Both the position numbers and the translations under genes were made by a program. Under the pieces are notes generated by a model that was not told the DNA's origin, searched no databases, and saw only the letters and a program-made list of their open reading frames with translations. From Flavobacteriales bacterium UBA952 (GTDB lineage Bacteria > Bacteroidota > Bacteroidia > Flavobacteriales_D > Crocinitomicaceae), in NCBI GenBank assembly GCA_905182495.1, contig CAJJBU010000004.1, positions 1 to 64,000 on the forward strand: a DNA stretch of 64,000 nucleotides. The letters run 5' to 3'. Within the stretch, counting starts at the first letter, position 1, and each line of letters begins with the position of its first letter. Positions 9,706 to 18,918 of this stretch are shown here, piece after piece.

Positions 9706-12700
9706 ATGATAAAAAGTGCCTTTAAGAATCCCTATATAGTATTGGTTTTCTCGATTATAGTGGCTATTCTGGCCTTTGTTTTGATTCCAAGAATGGCGGT
9801 AGATATTTTACCTCAGTTTAAAAAATCAGCGATGCAGGTGATTACGTTATATCCGGGCATGCCTGCGAAGGTGGTCGAAAAAGATATTACAAGTAGGATG
9901 GAGCGTTGGACAGGTCAATCCCCTGGTATCGAAAAACAGCTGTCAAAAAGTTTAATGGGAGTTAGTATTGTTACTAATTTTTATGGCGAAGATGTAGACC
10001 CTGCTGAGGCAATGGCAAACACTTCCTCATATGCGGTTAGTGATATGTATTACCAGCCTCCAGGGACGCTGCCTCCGATGATTCAACCTTTCGATCCAAC
10101 ATCGTCAAAACCACTAATGCTTCTTACGGTTAGTAGTGATGTTAAAAGCGGAAAAGAGCTTTATGATGTAGCTTATCTTAATTTACGTCAGATGTTGAGT
10201 GGTGTGCCGGGTATTGTCGCTCCTGCGGCTTATGGAGGATCCCTTCGTCGAATCTATGTTTATGTAGATCCAGAAAAAATGGAAGCATATGGGATCTCTC
10301 AAACTGAGGTTTCAGATGCGATTCAAAAGAATACGACCATGATTCCTTCGGGTGTAGCAAAGATTGGCGATATTAATTATGGGGTAGATGCAAAAGGAAT
10401 GATTGTCGACATTAAAGATTTTGATGATATTCTCATTGCTTTTAAAAATGATAAGCCTGTTTATATTAAGGATATCGGTCAAACAAAGGATGCTAGTGCG
10501 ATTCAGACAAATATTGCCAGAGTAGATGGCAAAGAGCAAGTCTATTTACCTATTTTCAAAAGACCCGGAGCAAATACGATTGCTTCAGTTGAAGCCGTTA
10601 AAAATGCGCTTCCAGGATTGAAGGCAAGAATGCCTGAAGATGTAAATCTCAATGTGATTTTTGATCAATCTTCTTATGTTCGGAATTCAATAAACGGACT
10701 TCAGAAAGCAGGGGTTGGCGGACTCGTTTTGGTCGTTCTTGTATTGATTCTTTTTTTAGGGAATTTTCGTTCTGCTTTTGTAGTGGCATTGAGTTTGCCC
10801 TTGTCTTTGTTGTTTTCTTTTATAGTATTATACCTTACGGGACAAGGTATAAATAGCATTACCCTAGGTGGAATGGCTCTTGTTCTAGGCTTACTCGTCG
10901 ATAACTCTATTGTAGTTATTGAAAATATTGACAGACACTTAAAAATGGGAAAAAGCTCATTTGAGGCAGCAAAAGATGCAGCAATTGAGGTTGCAAAACC
11001 TGTTTTGGCGTCTACATTGGTTATTATCGTTGTCTTTTTTCCTGTGCTATTTTTAACGGGAATCGTCAAGTTTTTATTCTCTCCTTTGGCTTTGACTGTT
11101 GCTGGCGCTATGGTAGGTTCTTATCTTTTCGCTCTTACGTTGATTCCGATTTGTGCGGCCTATTTTTTCAAAAATTATTTACCGACTACTAATAAATCAA
11201 ATCCACTTAGCTTTTTTCAGCGGTTTATTGAATATTTAAAACTCGGTTATGCGAAGAGCTTGATATATATTTTGCGATTTCGAATCATCGTTCTACTTAC
11301 AGGGCTGTTTTTTCTGTTTTTATCCTTTGCGTTTTTTAAAAACGCAGGCTACGAGCTTTTTCCTCCAACGGACGTAGGACAGATGGAAATACAAGTGCGC
11401 ATGGAGTCCGGAACCACACTGCAAGCTACGAATGAAACTGTGGCCAAAATGGAGGAAGAAATTCGTGAGGTTACAGGTCAAGACTTAGAGCAATTGGTCG
11501 GAAATATTGGTGTTTTTTATGATTTACCTGCAGCCTACACGCCAAATTCTGGTACACAAGATGCTTTTATTGGCGTTCAGCTTAAGGAAGGCCATCAAAA
11601 AACAACAGAAGCCTATGCAAAAGAGCTTCGGGTCTTATTTCATGAAAAATTCCCGGGAGTCGAGGTGAGTTTTAATCTAGGTGGAATATTAACAGCTGCG
11701 CTAAATGAAGGAAAGCCTTCCCCAATTGATGTTCAAATCAAGGGTAATGATTTGAATGTGTTAAGAGCGTTAGCTGAAAAAGTTAAAATTAAATTAGAGG
11801 GGATTACGGCAACGCGTGATGTGCGAATCCTTCAACGACTGGATCAGCCTACAAAAAATATTGATATCGATCGTGTTAAGGCTTCTGAATTAGGTGTGGA
11901 GCCTGTTGATGCTATAAAAAATGTAGTTTCAGCATTGAATTCCTCTGTCACTTATGATAAGGCATTTTGGATCGATGAAAGAAATGGTAATCACTATTAT
12001 GTTGGTGTTACCTATCCCGAAAGTGAGATAGCCAAACCTTATGCTCTTGAAAACATCGGGGTGAAAAGTCAAAAAACAAAAGGAACTTTACCCTTTCGAG
12101 ATTTCTCAAAAATATCAGATGGCGCAAATCCGGTTGAAATCAATCACCACAATCTAACGCGAGCCTTTAATGTTTATGCCAATATTGATGGAAAGGATGT
12201 TGGTCGAGTTTCTGATGAAGTACAAGATTTACTAGATGGGATAGAAATACCTGCGGGTTACGAGATCCAATTTGATGGTGAAGTAGCACTGATTAAAAAC
12301 TCATTCAAGGGACTTGGATTAGGATTGGGCTTAGCGATTCTACTGGTCTTTTTAATTATAACACCATTGTTTAGGTCCTTCAGAAAACCGTTCATTATCC
12401 TCTTAACATTTCCTATGGGCCTTATCGGTGTGGCTTTTCTAATGTGGCTCACCAATACTTATTTGAGTATTCAATCACTGATGGGTATCATTATGATGAT
12501 TGGTATATCTGTTTCTTACGGAAATATTCTTGTCGATAGGATTAATGTCCTAATGATAGAGGGCGTAGAAAAATCTATAGCAATTATTGATGGAGCCAAG
12601 GATCGATTTAGACCTGTTTTGATGACAGCATCGACAACTGTTCTAGGTTTATTGCCTACAGCTCTTTCTACACAACCTGGATCAGAGTCCAATGTTCCTC

Positions 12701-12792
12701 TTGCCATTGCTGTGATTGGGGGTACCATTATGGCGACGTTTACCACCCTATATTTACTACCTGTCTTCTTTTCTCTAATTGCCAAAAAATAA
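9706..12792 (+). CDS. RND-family efflux transporter, inner-membrane permease subunit
   Basis: 1028 residues, the normal size for the family. The architecture is one N-terminal helix (residues ~9-28), a large periplasmic loop, five to six helices (~335-480), a helix near 525, a second periplasmic loop and a final helix block (~865-1025). PxMAVDILPQF after the first helix and GLLVDNSIVVIENIDR in TM4 are family hallmarks. In TM4 the proton-relay pair is Asp399-Asn400, where AcrB has two aspartates. The protein uses proton flow to export compounds through the adaptor and channel encoded directly downstream (gaps of 9 and 1 nt). It reads closer to the HAE-type pumps than to CzcA metal pumps, but the substrate is unknown. 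The long divergent intergenic region upstream shows no perfect promoter box. Confidence 0.92.
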   Translation: MIKSAFKNPYIVLVFSIIVAILAFVLIPRMAVDILPQFKKSAMQVITLYPGMPAKVVEKDITSRMERWTGQSPGIEKQLSKSLMGVSIVTNFYGEDVDPAEAMANTSSYAVSDMYYQPPGTLPPMIQPFDPTSSKPLMLLTVSSDVKSGKELYDVAYLNLRQMLSGVPGIVAPAAYGGSLRRIYVYVDPEKMEAYGISQTEVSDAIQKNTTMIPSGVAKIGDINYGVDAKGMIVDIKDFDDILIAFKNDKPVYIKDIGQTKDASAIQTNIARVDGKEQVYLPIFKRPGANTIASVEAVKNALPGLKARMPEDVNLNVIFDQSSYVRNSINGLQKAGVGGLVLVVLVLILFLGNFRSAFVVALSLPLSLLFSFIVLYLTGQGINSITLGGMALVLGLLVDNSIVVIENIDRHLKMGKSSFEAAKDAAIEVAKPVLASTLVIIVVFFPVLFLTGIVKFLFSPLALTVAGAMVGSYLFALTLIPICAAYFFKNYLPTTNKSNPLSFFQRFIEYLKLGYAKSLIYILRFRIIVLLTGLFFLFLSFAFFKNAGYELFPPTDVGQMEIQVRMESGTTLQATNETVAKMEEEIREVTGQDLEQLVGNIGVFYDLPAAYTPNSGTQDAFIGVQLKEGHQKTTEAYAKELRVLFHEKFPGVEVSFNLGGILTAALNEGKPSPIDVQIKGNDLNVLRALAEKVKIKLEGITATRDVRILQRLDQPTKNIDIDRVKASELGVEPVDAIKNVVSALNSSVTYDKAFWIDERNGNHYYVGVTYPESEIAKPYALENIGVKSQKTKGTLPFRDFSKISDGANPVEINHHNLTRAFNVYANIDGKDVGRVSDEVQDLLDGIEIPAGYEIQFDGEVALIKNSFKGLGLGLGLAILLVFLIITPLFRSFRKPFIILLTFPMGLIGVAFLMWLTNTYLSIQSLMGIIMMIGISVSYGNILVDRINVLMIEGVEKSIAIIDGAKDRFRPVLMTASTTVLGLLPTALSTQPGSESNVPLAIAVIGGTIMATFTTLYLLPVFFSLIAKK

Positions 12793-12801
12793 ATAACGAG
12801 T

Positions 12802-13890
12802 ATGAAAAAATATTTAAATTTCTTATCCATTATAACCCTTGTATCTCTGATACTGATTTCTTGTGGATCTGATGCAAAAGAAAAGACTTCGAAAAATAAA
12901 AAAGCGAAGATTCAAACTGTAGAAGTATTACAGCCCTTGTATCAAAGTTTTATTGCCGATATCAAAATTATAGGGAAAGCCAATGCAAATAAGGTTGTTC
13001 TTGTGCATGCAATGGAAAGCGGCATTGTTAGTTCTATTGTGGTTGATATTGGAGACCAAGTTCAAAAGGGCCAAACCTTAGCGCTTATTCAAAATCCAGA
13101 ATTGTTTCAGGAAGAAAACAAGTTCAAGTCGGATTATAATGTAGCAAAATCAGCACATGATCGACTTCAGCGTGTTTATCTGAGAACGCCAGATCTTATT
13201 ATGGCCTCAGATGTAGAAGAAGCTGAAGGGAACTATATAGCGTCAAAAGCGAAACTAGAGGCGATTCAAAACCGGATTAGTTATCTTACCATAAAGGCAC
13301 CGTTTTCTGGCTTTGTTACAAAACGACTTGTAGATATCGGTAGCCTTGTTCAAAGTGGATTAAAGCAAAGTAGTCCCATAGCACTGTTTGAAATTCAACA
13401 AACCAACCCTATCCGATTGACTGTGGCGGTTCCCGAATCTGATGCCTTTTCGGTACAAGTTGGGACGGAGGTTGAAATTGAATTCCCTGAATTAAGCGGA
13501 GCGAATTTCCTCGGAAAAGTAACGAGAAGCGCCAAGGTCCTAGACCCAGCATCCAAAACAATGCAAATTGAAATTGATTTACCAAACAAGGACAGCAACA
13601 TTATAAGTGGAATGTATGCCAATGTCTCTATAAAGCTTAAGAGTAGATCTGGTATTATCTCGCTGCCACTAACGACTAAATTCACTTTTAAGAATGAAGA
13701 TTGTATTTGGATTGTCGAGAAGGGAAAGGCCAAAAGAATGGGCGTCAAAGTTGGTTTGCGAGACGCTACTTTTTTTGAAGTTTTGAATAGTGAGATTGAT
13801 ACCTCCACACTGGTTGTTTCTGCGGGCAAGGGAAGACTCGTGAATGGTCAGTCCGTTCAGGTTTCAAAAAAATTAATTAAGAAGAATTAA
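12802..13890 (+). CDS. RND efflux periplasmic adaptor (membrane fusion protein), lipoprotein
   Basis: 362 residues. The N-terminus ends in LILISC with the lipidated cysteine at residue 21, so the adaptor is anchored as a lipoprotein, as AcrA is. The barrel-sandwich (lipoyl-like) halves flank a helical hairpin: GIVSSIVVDIGDQVQKGQTLA at ~67-90 and ISYLTIKAPFSGFVTKR at ~158-175, with the hairpin helices (LFQEENKFKSDYNVAKSAHDRLQ) between them. A beta-barrel and a membrane-proximal domain follow (LTVAVPESDAFSVQVGTEVEI, SGMYANVSI). It bridges the RND pump (upstream) and the outer-membrane channel (downstream) in one operon. Confidence 0.92.
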   Translation: MKKYLNFLSIITLVSLILISCGSDAKEKTSKNKKAKIQTVEVLQPLYQSFIADIKIIGKANANKVVLVHAMESGIVSSIVVDIGDQVQKGQTLALIQNPELFQEENKFKSDYNVAKSAHDRLQRVYLRTPDLIMASDVEEAEGNYIASKAKLEAIQNRISYLTIKAPFSGFVTKRLVDIGSLVQSGLKQSSPIALFEIQQTNPIRLTVAVPESDAFSVQVGTEVEIEFPELSGANFLGKVTRSAKVLDPASKTMQIEIDLPNKDSNIISGMYANVSIKLKSRSGIISLPLTTKFTFKNEDCIWIVEKGKAKRMGVKVGLRDATFFEVLNSEIDTSTLVVSAGKGRLVNGQSVQVSKKLIKKN

Positions 13891-13891
13891 A

Positions 13892-15244
13892 ATGAAACAG
13901 AAGTTATATTACCCAAAATTCATCTCTTATTTATTCGTTGTTTTCACAATGAATTTTGTCCACGCTCAGGAGGTCTTGTCGATTACACTTGGAGAAGTTT
14001 TACAACAATGTGGCGCCAACAATGCGACAATCAAAACGTATGAAGCAAAAGTTTTAAGGGCAGAGGCTCAACTCATAAAAGACAAGGAATGGTGGCTTCC
14101 TGGAGTATTTGCAGGAGCACAAACCCACCAACTCATGGGGGTCGCCATGAATGGAAACGGCAATTTCTTTATAGATGTGAATCGAAATAATTTGTTGCTG
14201 GGCCTGGGGATCAATGCCAACATTGATATCGCGAGTGGTCTATTTCAAAAAAAAGTAAGTGCCTATAAAATACTTTCCATTGCCCGTGAATCCATTGCCG
14301 CTAGAAATCATATTTTATTAGAAAGCGTACATGCGTATTATGATTTACTTAGAACTCAGATGGAGCTTCAGGTTTATGATTTTTTATTGACACATTCCGA
14401 TACGATCATTAATCAAATGAAGATTCATCAGGAAGCAGGCCTGCGTTATGAGTCCGATATACTCATGACAAGAAGTAATAAAAGTCATTTAGAAATAAAC
14501 GCACTCAATACACGAAAGGAGCTTTCCAAGAGTTCATCTAAGCTTGTTCATTTATTGAGGCTTAATCATGACGTACTTCTCATAAGCGGGGATAGCACCC
14601 TTGTTCCATTGCTTGATGAAATCATAGAATATTCGGATACTGCTTTTTATGGTCGTGCTGAATTGTGGGCATTAAAAATGGATATCAAATCCATGGTGTG
14701 GGAAAGAAAAATTCATACGACAGGGCTGTTTATTCCGGATTTAAACATCAATGCAAATGGCGGTTATTTTGGGCGTGTGAATGGCCAGGTTTCTCCAATG
14801 GATCCTGTTTCCAACCCTGATCCGAACCAATTGTATCCTACAAGTATATTTCAATTTTCTTTAGGGTGGAGTTTACCTTTAGGTAGTTTGTTTTATAAAG
14901 GCGATCGTAAAAAAATAGATGCGGATATAAGAGTTAAAGAAATGGAAATTGATGCCTTCAAGGATGTCGCCAGAGAAGAAATTCGAAATGCACATACAGA
15001 ATTGCGCATCGGACGACTTCAAATGGAAATTGCCAAAGAAGCTATTGATTTATCAGCAAAGGCTCTTAGGCAAGCAACGGAAAGGCAAAAGTTAGGAATT
15101 GCAAAACCATTCGAAATCTTTCAGGCACAAGAATTCTTTGTCAACGCTCAACTTGACTATTTAAAAACGGTTTGTGACTATAATAAAGCTTATTTTTCTT
15201 TACAGGTTGCAGAAGGATCCAACATAGAAATTAAAAACAAATAA
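13892..15244 (+). CDS. TolC-family outer-membrane efflux protein
   Basis: 450 residues with a cleavable signal peptide ending in NFVHA-Q near residue 25. Two OEP-like halves of long amphipathic helices follow (residues ~30-215 and ~240-445), rich in Ala, Glu and Lys, for example KALRQATERQKLGIAKPFEIFQAQ, the usual C-terminal OEP pattern. It forms the trimeric outer-membrane duct of the tripartite pump whose other two parts lie directly upstream. The ATG starts 2 nt after the adaptor stop, so the genes are probably translationally linked. Confidence 0.9.
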   Translation: MKQKLYYPKFISYLFVVFTMNFVHAQEVLSITLGEVLQQCGANNATIKTYEAKVLRAEAQLIKDKEWWLPGVFAGAQTHQLMGVAMNGNGNFFIDVNRNNLLLGLGINANIDIASGLFQKKVSAYKILSIARESIAARNHILLESVHAYYDLLRTQMELQVYDFLLTHSDTIINQMKIHQEAGLRYESDILMTRSNKSHLEINALNTRKELSKSSSKLVHLLRLNHDVLLISGDSTLVPLLDEIIEYSDTAFYGRAELWALKMDIKSMVWERKIHTTGLFIPDLNINANGGYFGRVNGQVSPMDPVSNPDPNQLYPTSIFQFSLGWSLPLGSLFYKGDRKKIDADIRVKEMEIDAFKDVAREEIRNAHTELRIGRLQMEIAKEAIDLSAKALRQATERQKLGIAKPFEIFQAQEFFVNAQLDYLKTVCDYNKAYFSLQVAEGSNIEIKNK

Positions 15245-15254
15245 GGAAATCAAC

Positions 15255-16181
15255 ATGTGGAAAGTAGCGCTCATATTAATCTTCACCATAATTGCCGTAC
15301 CGATTCTGACATTTTATTTAGATGAGCCTTTAAACCCATTGCAAAGTGAAGTGATGTATACATTATTGTGGGTTTATGGTATAGCAGCATTGTTGTGTTT
15401 TTTAGTCAGTACGCTTACAGATAACTATAGCCAAGTAGATAAAGTATGGAGTATTATTCCTGCTCCATATACCTGGATTGTTGCCTCCTATGGTGATTAC
15501 GAACCTAGATTGGTTTTAATGGCGAGCCTTGTCACATTGTGGGCCTTGAGACTGACTTATAACTTTTGGAGACGTGGTGGTTATTCTTGGCGAATTTGGT
15601 CGGGTGATGAAGACTATAGATGGTCTATATTAAGAGCGCGACCGGGTTTTGAACAAAATTGGAAATGGGTCTCTTTTAATTTCTTTTTTATATCGGCCTA
15701 TCAGATGGGATTAATCTTATTAATGACGCTGCCAACGGTTAAGAGCATGGGGTCAGTCCAATCCTTGGGATGGTTTGATTATTTGATTGCAATAGTTTTT
15801 GTGGGGCTTGTGGTGATGGAGTACATAGCAGATAACCAGCAATTCAAATACCAAGAAGAGAAATATGCCAAGATTAATTCAGGAGAAGCTTTAGACGATT
15901 ATTATAAAATAGGTTTTACACACACGGGTTTGTGGGGCTTCATGCGTCACCCTAATTATATGGCTGAGCAGGGGCTTTGGATTGTCTTCTATTTGTTTTC
16001 AGTCATTTCCACTGGACATTATATCAATTGGTCGATTGCAGGTGCCTTATTGCTTGTGTTGTTATTCAAAGGGAGCTCTGATTTCTCGGAAGATATTTCT
16101 GCTAAGAAATACCCAGATTACCTGAGGTATCAGAAAAGTGTTGGACGCTTTTTACCTTTTAAAGGAAGATTTAAGAAGTAA
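15255..16181 (+). CDS. DUF1295 / steroid 5-alpha-reductase-like membrane protein
   Basis: 308 residues with about seven membrane helices. Family features are the N-terminal QVDKVWSIIP motif, WALRLTYNFWRRGGY, and the C-terminal GFMRHPNYMAEQG with the final YPDYLRYQKSVGRFLPF, matching the DUF1295 branch of the isoprenylcysteine methyltransferase/5-alpha-reductase-like superfamily. The conserved R-H-P-N-Y...E motif suggests cofactor (NADPH or SAM) binding at the membrane. No reaction has been established for this branch. It follows the tolC-like gene by 10 nt, so it may be co-transcribed with the efflux operon, but no functional link is evident. Confidence 0.85.
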   Translation: MWKVALILIFTIIAVPILTFYLDEPLNPLQSEVMYTLLWVYGIAALLCFLVSTLTDNYSQVDKVWSIIPAPYTWIVASYGDYEPRLVLMASLVTLWALRLTYNFWRRGGYSWRIWSGDEDYRWSILRARPGFEQNWKWVSFNFFFISAYQMGLILLMTLPTVKSMGSVQSLGWFDYLIAIVFVGLVVMEYIADNQQFKYQEEKYAKINSGEALDDYYKIGFTHTGLWGFMRHPNYMAEQGLWIVFYLFSVISTGHYINWSIAGALLLVLLFKGSSDFSEDISAKKYPDYLRYQKSVGRFLPFKGRFKK

Positions 16182-16200
16182 ACTTTCGAATGACTTCTTT

Positions 16201-16752
16201 TTAAAAGGGACTGTATTCTCCGCGCTTGAATAGTTCATGAATGATCGCGGCTTCCATTTTAGAATCATCTAATCCGCGGTGTTCTTCTATTTTTGGAGTC
16301 TCTGGAAACAGTATATCCCATGCTTCCTGTGCTTTTGGCCATTTATAGCCAAACTTGCCTTCGATTTTGAAATAGTCAACGCTGTTTTTCATCGGGCATG
16401 GGACTTCGGGGCCTAAATTAAACCCATTTTTGATTAAAAAAGCGCTATCAAATTCTCTGTTCCAGGCGGTAATGAGCCCTTTGAATGGATCCATAATCTC
16501 TTGTATTTCCTGTTTGTATTCAGATAGCGGCTTTGCATCTCGAACCTCTTCTAGAGTCATAAAACCATTTTGGAAAATCCAAGATTCCCTGTGCTTTGCT
16601 GTAAGCTTAGGGTCCTTAAAAACCTGATTGAACAATTCGATAATTTGTCCTGATTCTAAATCTAGTTTTACAATTCCCAATTCTAGAATAAGATCTTCAT
16701 TTGGGTTTAAACCGGTTGTCTCGATGTCAAGTACGAGAATTTCTTTTTTCAT
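16201..16752 (-). CDS. 3'-5' exonuclease of the DnaQ/DEDD family
   Basis: 183 residues from the ATG at 16752. The family's ExoI motif sits at the very start (VLDIETTGLNPNEDLILELG, catalytic Asp and Glu). A middle motif AWNREFDSAFL is ExoII-like, and EEHRGLDDSKMEA near the C-terminus is ExoIII-like with the H..D pair of the DEDDh type. A longer open frame reaches 16923, but its extra 57 residues are not conserved-looking and run through the divergent promoter region of msrC, so the shorter start is preferred. The role is probably in DNA or RNA trimming; it lacks a polymerase partner here, and the exact substrate is unknown. Confidence 0.85.
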   Translation of the reverse strand: MKKEILVLDIETTGLNPNEDLILELGIVKLDLESGQIIELFNQVFKDPKLTAKHRESWIFQNGFMTLEEVRDAKPLSEYKQEIQEIMDPFKGLITAWNREFDSAFLIKNGFNLGPEVPCPMKNSVDYFKIEGKFGYKWPKAQEAWDILFPETPKIEEHRGLDDSKMEAAIIHELFKRGEYSPF

Positions 16753-16936
16753 GTTTAATAATATTACTTCAGTCTTGTAATTCCAGATCCTTTGGTTTTC
16801 TCTAACGGTCGGTAATTTAATAAAATTATTGCCCTTAAAATGATTTACACTGAAATTTGAAAGTAGCTTCTCTTTTTGCGAATCCCATTGAAAAAGCTCA
16901 CTTTTGTATGCGTTCCAAACCAATTTGATTCATTTT

Positions 16937-17401
16937 ATGAATAAAGAGACAAAGCAAGAGGAATACAGAGCTCTTGAAGCCGAGCTTAAAGCTTTGATAT
17001 TACCGCAAGATGGTCTTATTTCAAATATGGCTAATTTTTCTGCCGCGCTTTACAGCCGTTTTGATTTTCTTTGGGTTGGCTTCTATATTATAGAAAAAGA
17101 GCAGCTTAGGCTCGGTCCATTTCAAGGTCCTGTTGCGTGTACAAGAATATCGAAAGGCAAAGGGGTTTGTGGTTCTGCTTGGTCCAGAAAAGAGACGGTA
17201 ATTGTAAATGATGTACACCAGTTTGCTGGGCATATTGCTTGCAGCGCTGATTCTAATAGTGAGATTGTTCTTCCGCTCCTAGTAGATCATGTAGTCATGG
17301 GAGTTTTAGATATTGACAGTACGGCTTTTGATTATTTCGACGAGATGGATCGAGAGTCTTTAGAAAAAATAGTGAAATGGTTCGCATCAGTAGTATATTA
17401 A
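16937..17401 (+). CDS. msrC: Free methionine-(R)-sulfoxide reductase (GAF domain, YebR/MsrC)
   Basis: 154 residues from the ATG at 16937; a longer frame from 16904 is possible but less likely. It is a single GAF domain with the signature GPFQGPVACTRISKGKGVCG and GHIACSADSNSEIVLPL. The three cysteines are spaced 10 and 24 residues apart, exactly as C84, C94 and C118 in E. coli YebR, so the redox-active set is complete. It reduces free Met-(R)-O and protects against oxidants in the cytoplasm. A CACTTTTG box (one mismatch to TAnnTTTG) at 16893-16900 would place the transcript start just ahead of the chosen ATG. Its 3' end overlaps the start of the next gene by 25 nt. Confidence 0.92.
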   Translation: MNKETKQEEYRALEAELKALILPQDGLISNMANFSAALYSRFDFLWVGFYIIEKEQLRLGPFQGPVACTRISKGKGVCGSAWSRKETVIVNDVHQFAGHIACSADSNSEIVLPLLVDHVVMGVLDIDSTAFDYFDEMDRESLEKIVKWFASVVY

Positions 17402-18918
17402 TCGCCTCAGCAATATTGCTATCATGTGCTCAGATTGGGTCTATAACTGGTGGCCCAAAAGATATTGTTGCGCCTTACATCGTCACGAGCCAACCCTTAG
17501 ATGGTCAATTAAATGTAACTACGAATCTTATTGAGATTGAGTTTAATGAGTTTGTAGTGCTTCAAAAGGCGTCTGAAAACATTATACTATTGCCTTCAAA
17601 TGTAGCCTACGAAACCAAATTAGTTAATAAATCGTTGGTTCTGGAGTTGAAGGATACCCTGTCCCGAAACACGACATATTCCCTTTATTTAAATGGGGCA
17701 ATTAAAGACCTTACTGAAGGGAACGATACCTTGATTCAATTGGTTTTTTCAACTGGAAATGATCTCGATTCCAATAGGGTCATGTTTGAAGTAAATGATG
17801 CTTTTACGGGTGAAGTAAATAAAAATATAGTTGTTGGTTTATTTGATTCTTTGCGTAAGAAACAACCCATTTATTTTTCAAAAACGAATGACAAAGGGAT
17901 CGCTAAAATTAGAGCCATTGCAGATGGTATTTACTATTATTCGGCATTTGATGACAAGAACAAAAATCGTATAAGGGACCTTAGTGAATCTCAATTTGCG
18001 AGTAAGATCCCCATTAGAATTGACAGCAGTTTTAAAGATAGTTTAAAGCTTTCCTTGTCATTCCCCAGAATGCTTTCCAACGCCTTGGATGCCCGTTTTA
18101 TTTCCCCTTATATTTTGGCGGTTCGTAAACCTCACCAACGCTCTTTTGATTCACTTTCATTAGGTTCTTATGATATTTCTAAACTATCTAAAGTGTCGCT
18201 CTCCGATGACAGTATACATTATTATTTACCTGAATATTTTGAATCACTTCAGGTCATTTTAGATACCCTCACAAAGAAGGTTAGAAATACTGAGGATTTA
18301 AAGGAGTTGACCCTATTGACTTCGCCTAAAAGACATGTTTTATTACCATCTCAGTGCTGTTTGGAGCTTGTGTTTAATACTTTCTTGGATTCAATGACAA
18401 TGCGTCAAGAGGCCTTTAGGTTGTTTGATTCAAGGGATAGCTCATATCAAGAGATTACCTCTAATCTATCAATTGATAAAAATGTTTTACGGTTTTCTAA
18501 GGCAAATTATAGTTGTGAAAAGGTAATCTTTCAAATGGATTCTGGAGCTGTGTTTGGCCCTAATGGTATTGCTAATGATTATATTGAAACGATCATTGAG
18601 TGCAAACTACCTGAAAACCTTGGTGTTTTGAATATAGATGTTCAGACCCAGGTTGGACCTTGGTATATTGAGTTGGTTCAAAGCGGAGAAGTCAAGGCCT
18701 TACAGACTTCTTTAGAGCAATCTGAGAAAGTCTCCTTTACAAGCCTTCTTCCAGGTAGCTATTCTATATATATTGTCGAGGATAGAAACGACAATGGAAA
18801 GTGGGATGCATTTGATCCGTTAACCTTTTCTTTTCCTGAAAAACGGATTTCATACCCTAGAAAGGTGAGGGTGAAAGCCAATTTTGAGCATGATATTGAG
18901 TTTGTTATTCAAGAATAA
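17377..18918 (+). CDS. Ig-like (Big_5-type) domain lipoprotein
   Basis: 513 residues. The signal MVRISSILIASAILLSC places the lipidated cysteine at residue 17. The following CAQIGSITGGPKD matches the CAxxGxxxGGPKD opening shared by a common Bacteroidetes lipoprotein family. Residues ~30-125 form a bacterial Ig-like domain (SQPLDGQLNVTTNLIEIEFNE...). A beta-rich middle has a carboxypeptidase-regulatory-like stretch (DKGIAKIRAIADGIYYYSAFDDKNKN), and the C-terminal motif PGSYSIYIVEDRNDNGKWD resembles a calcium-binding loop. The function is unknown, and an outer-membrane location is likely. It overlaps msrC upstream and, tail to tail, the 3' end of fmt by 14 nt. Confidence 0.8.
   Translation: MVRISSILIASAILLSCAQIGSITGGPKDIVAPYIVTSQPLDGQLNVTTNLIEIEFNEFVVLQKASENIILLPSNVAYETKLVNKSLVLELKDTLSRNTTYSLYLNGAIKDLTEGNDTLIQLVFSTGNDLDSNRVMFEVNDAFTGEVNKNIVVGLFDSLRKKQPIYFSKTNDKGIAKIRAIADGIYYYSAFDDKNKNRIRDLSESQFASKIPIRIDSSFKDSLKLSLSFPRMLSNALDARFISPYILAVRKPHQRSFDSLSLGSYDISKLSKVSLSDDSIHYYLPEYFESLQVILDTLTKKVRNTEDLKELTLLTSPKRHVLLPSQCCLELVFNTFLDSMTMRQEAFRLFDSRDSSYQEITSNLSIDKNVLRFSKANYSCEKVIFQMDSGAVFGPNGIANDYIETIIECKLPENLGVLNIDVQTQVGPWYIELVQSGEVKALQTSLEQSEKVSFTSLLPGSYSIYIVEDRNDNGKWDAFDPLTFSFPEKRISYPRKVRVKANFEHDIEFVIQE

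Noticed and set aside
9706-12792. CzcA/CusA-type heavy-metal pump
   Set aside because: The metal-pump TM4 motif and metal-binding methionines are not seen, and neither the adaptor nor the channel gene has a His-rich metal domain.
16753-16923. Longer exonuclease start at 16923
   Set aside because: The extra N-terminus lacks family features and would occupy the divergent msrC promoter region; the ExoI motif begins right after the ATG at 16752.
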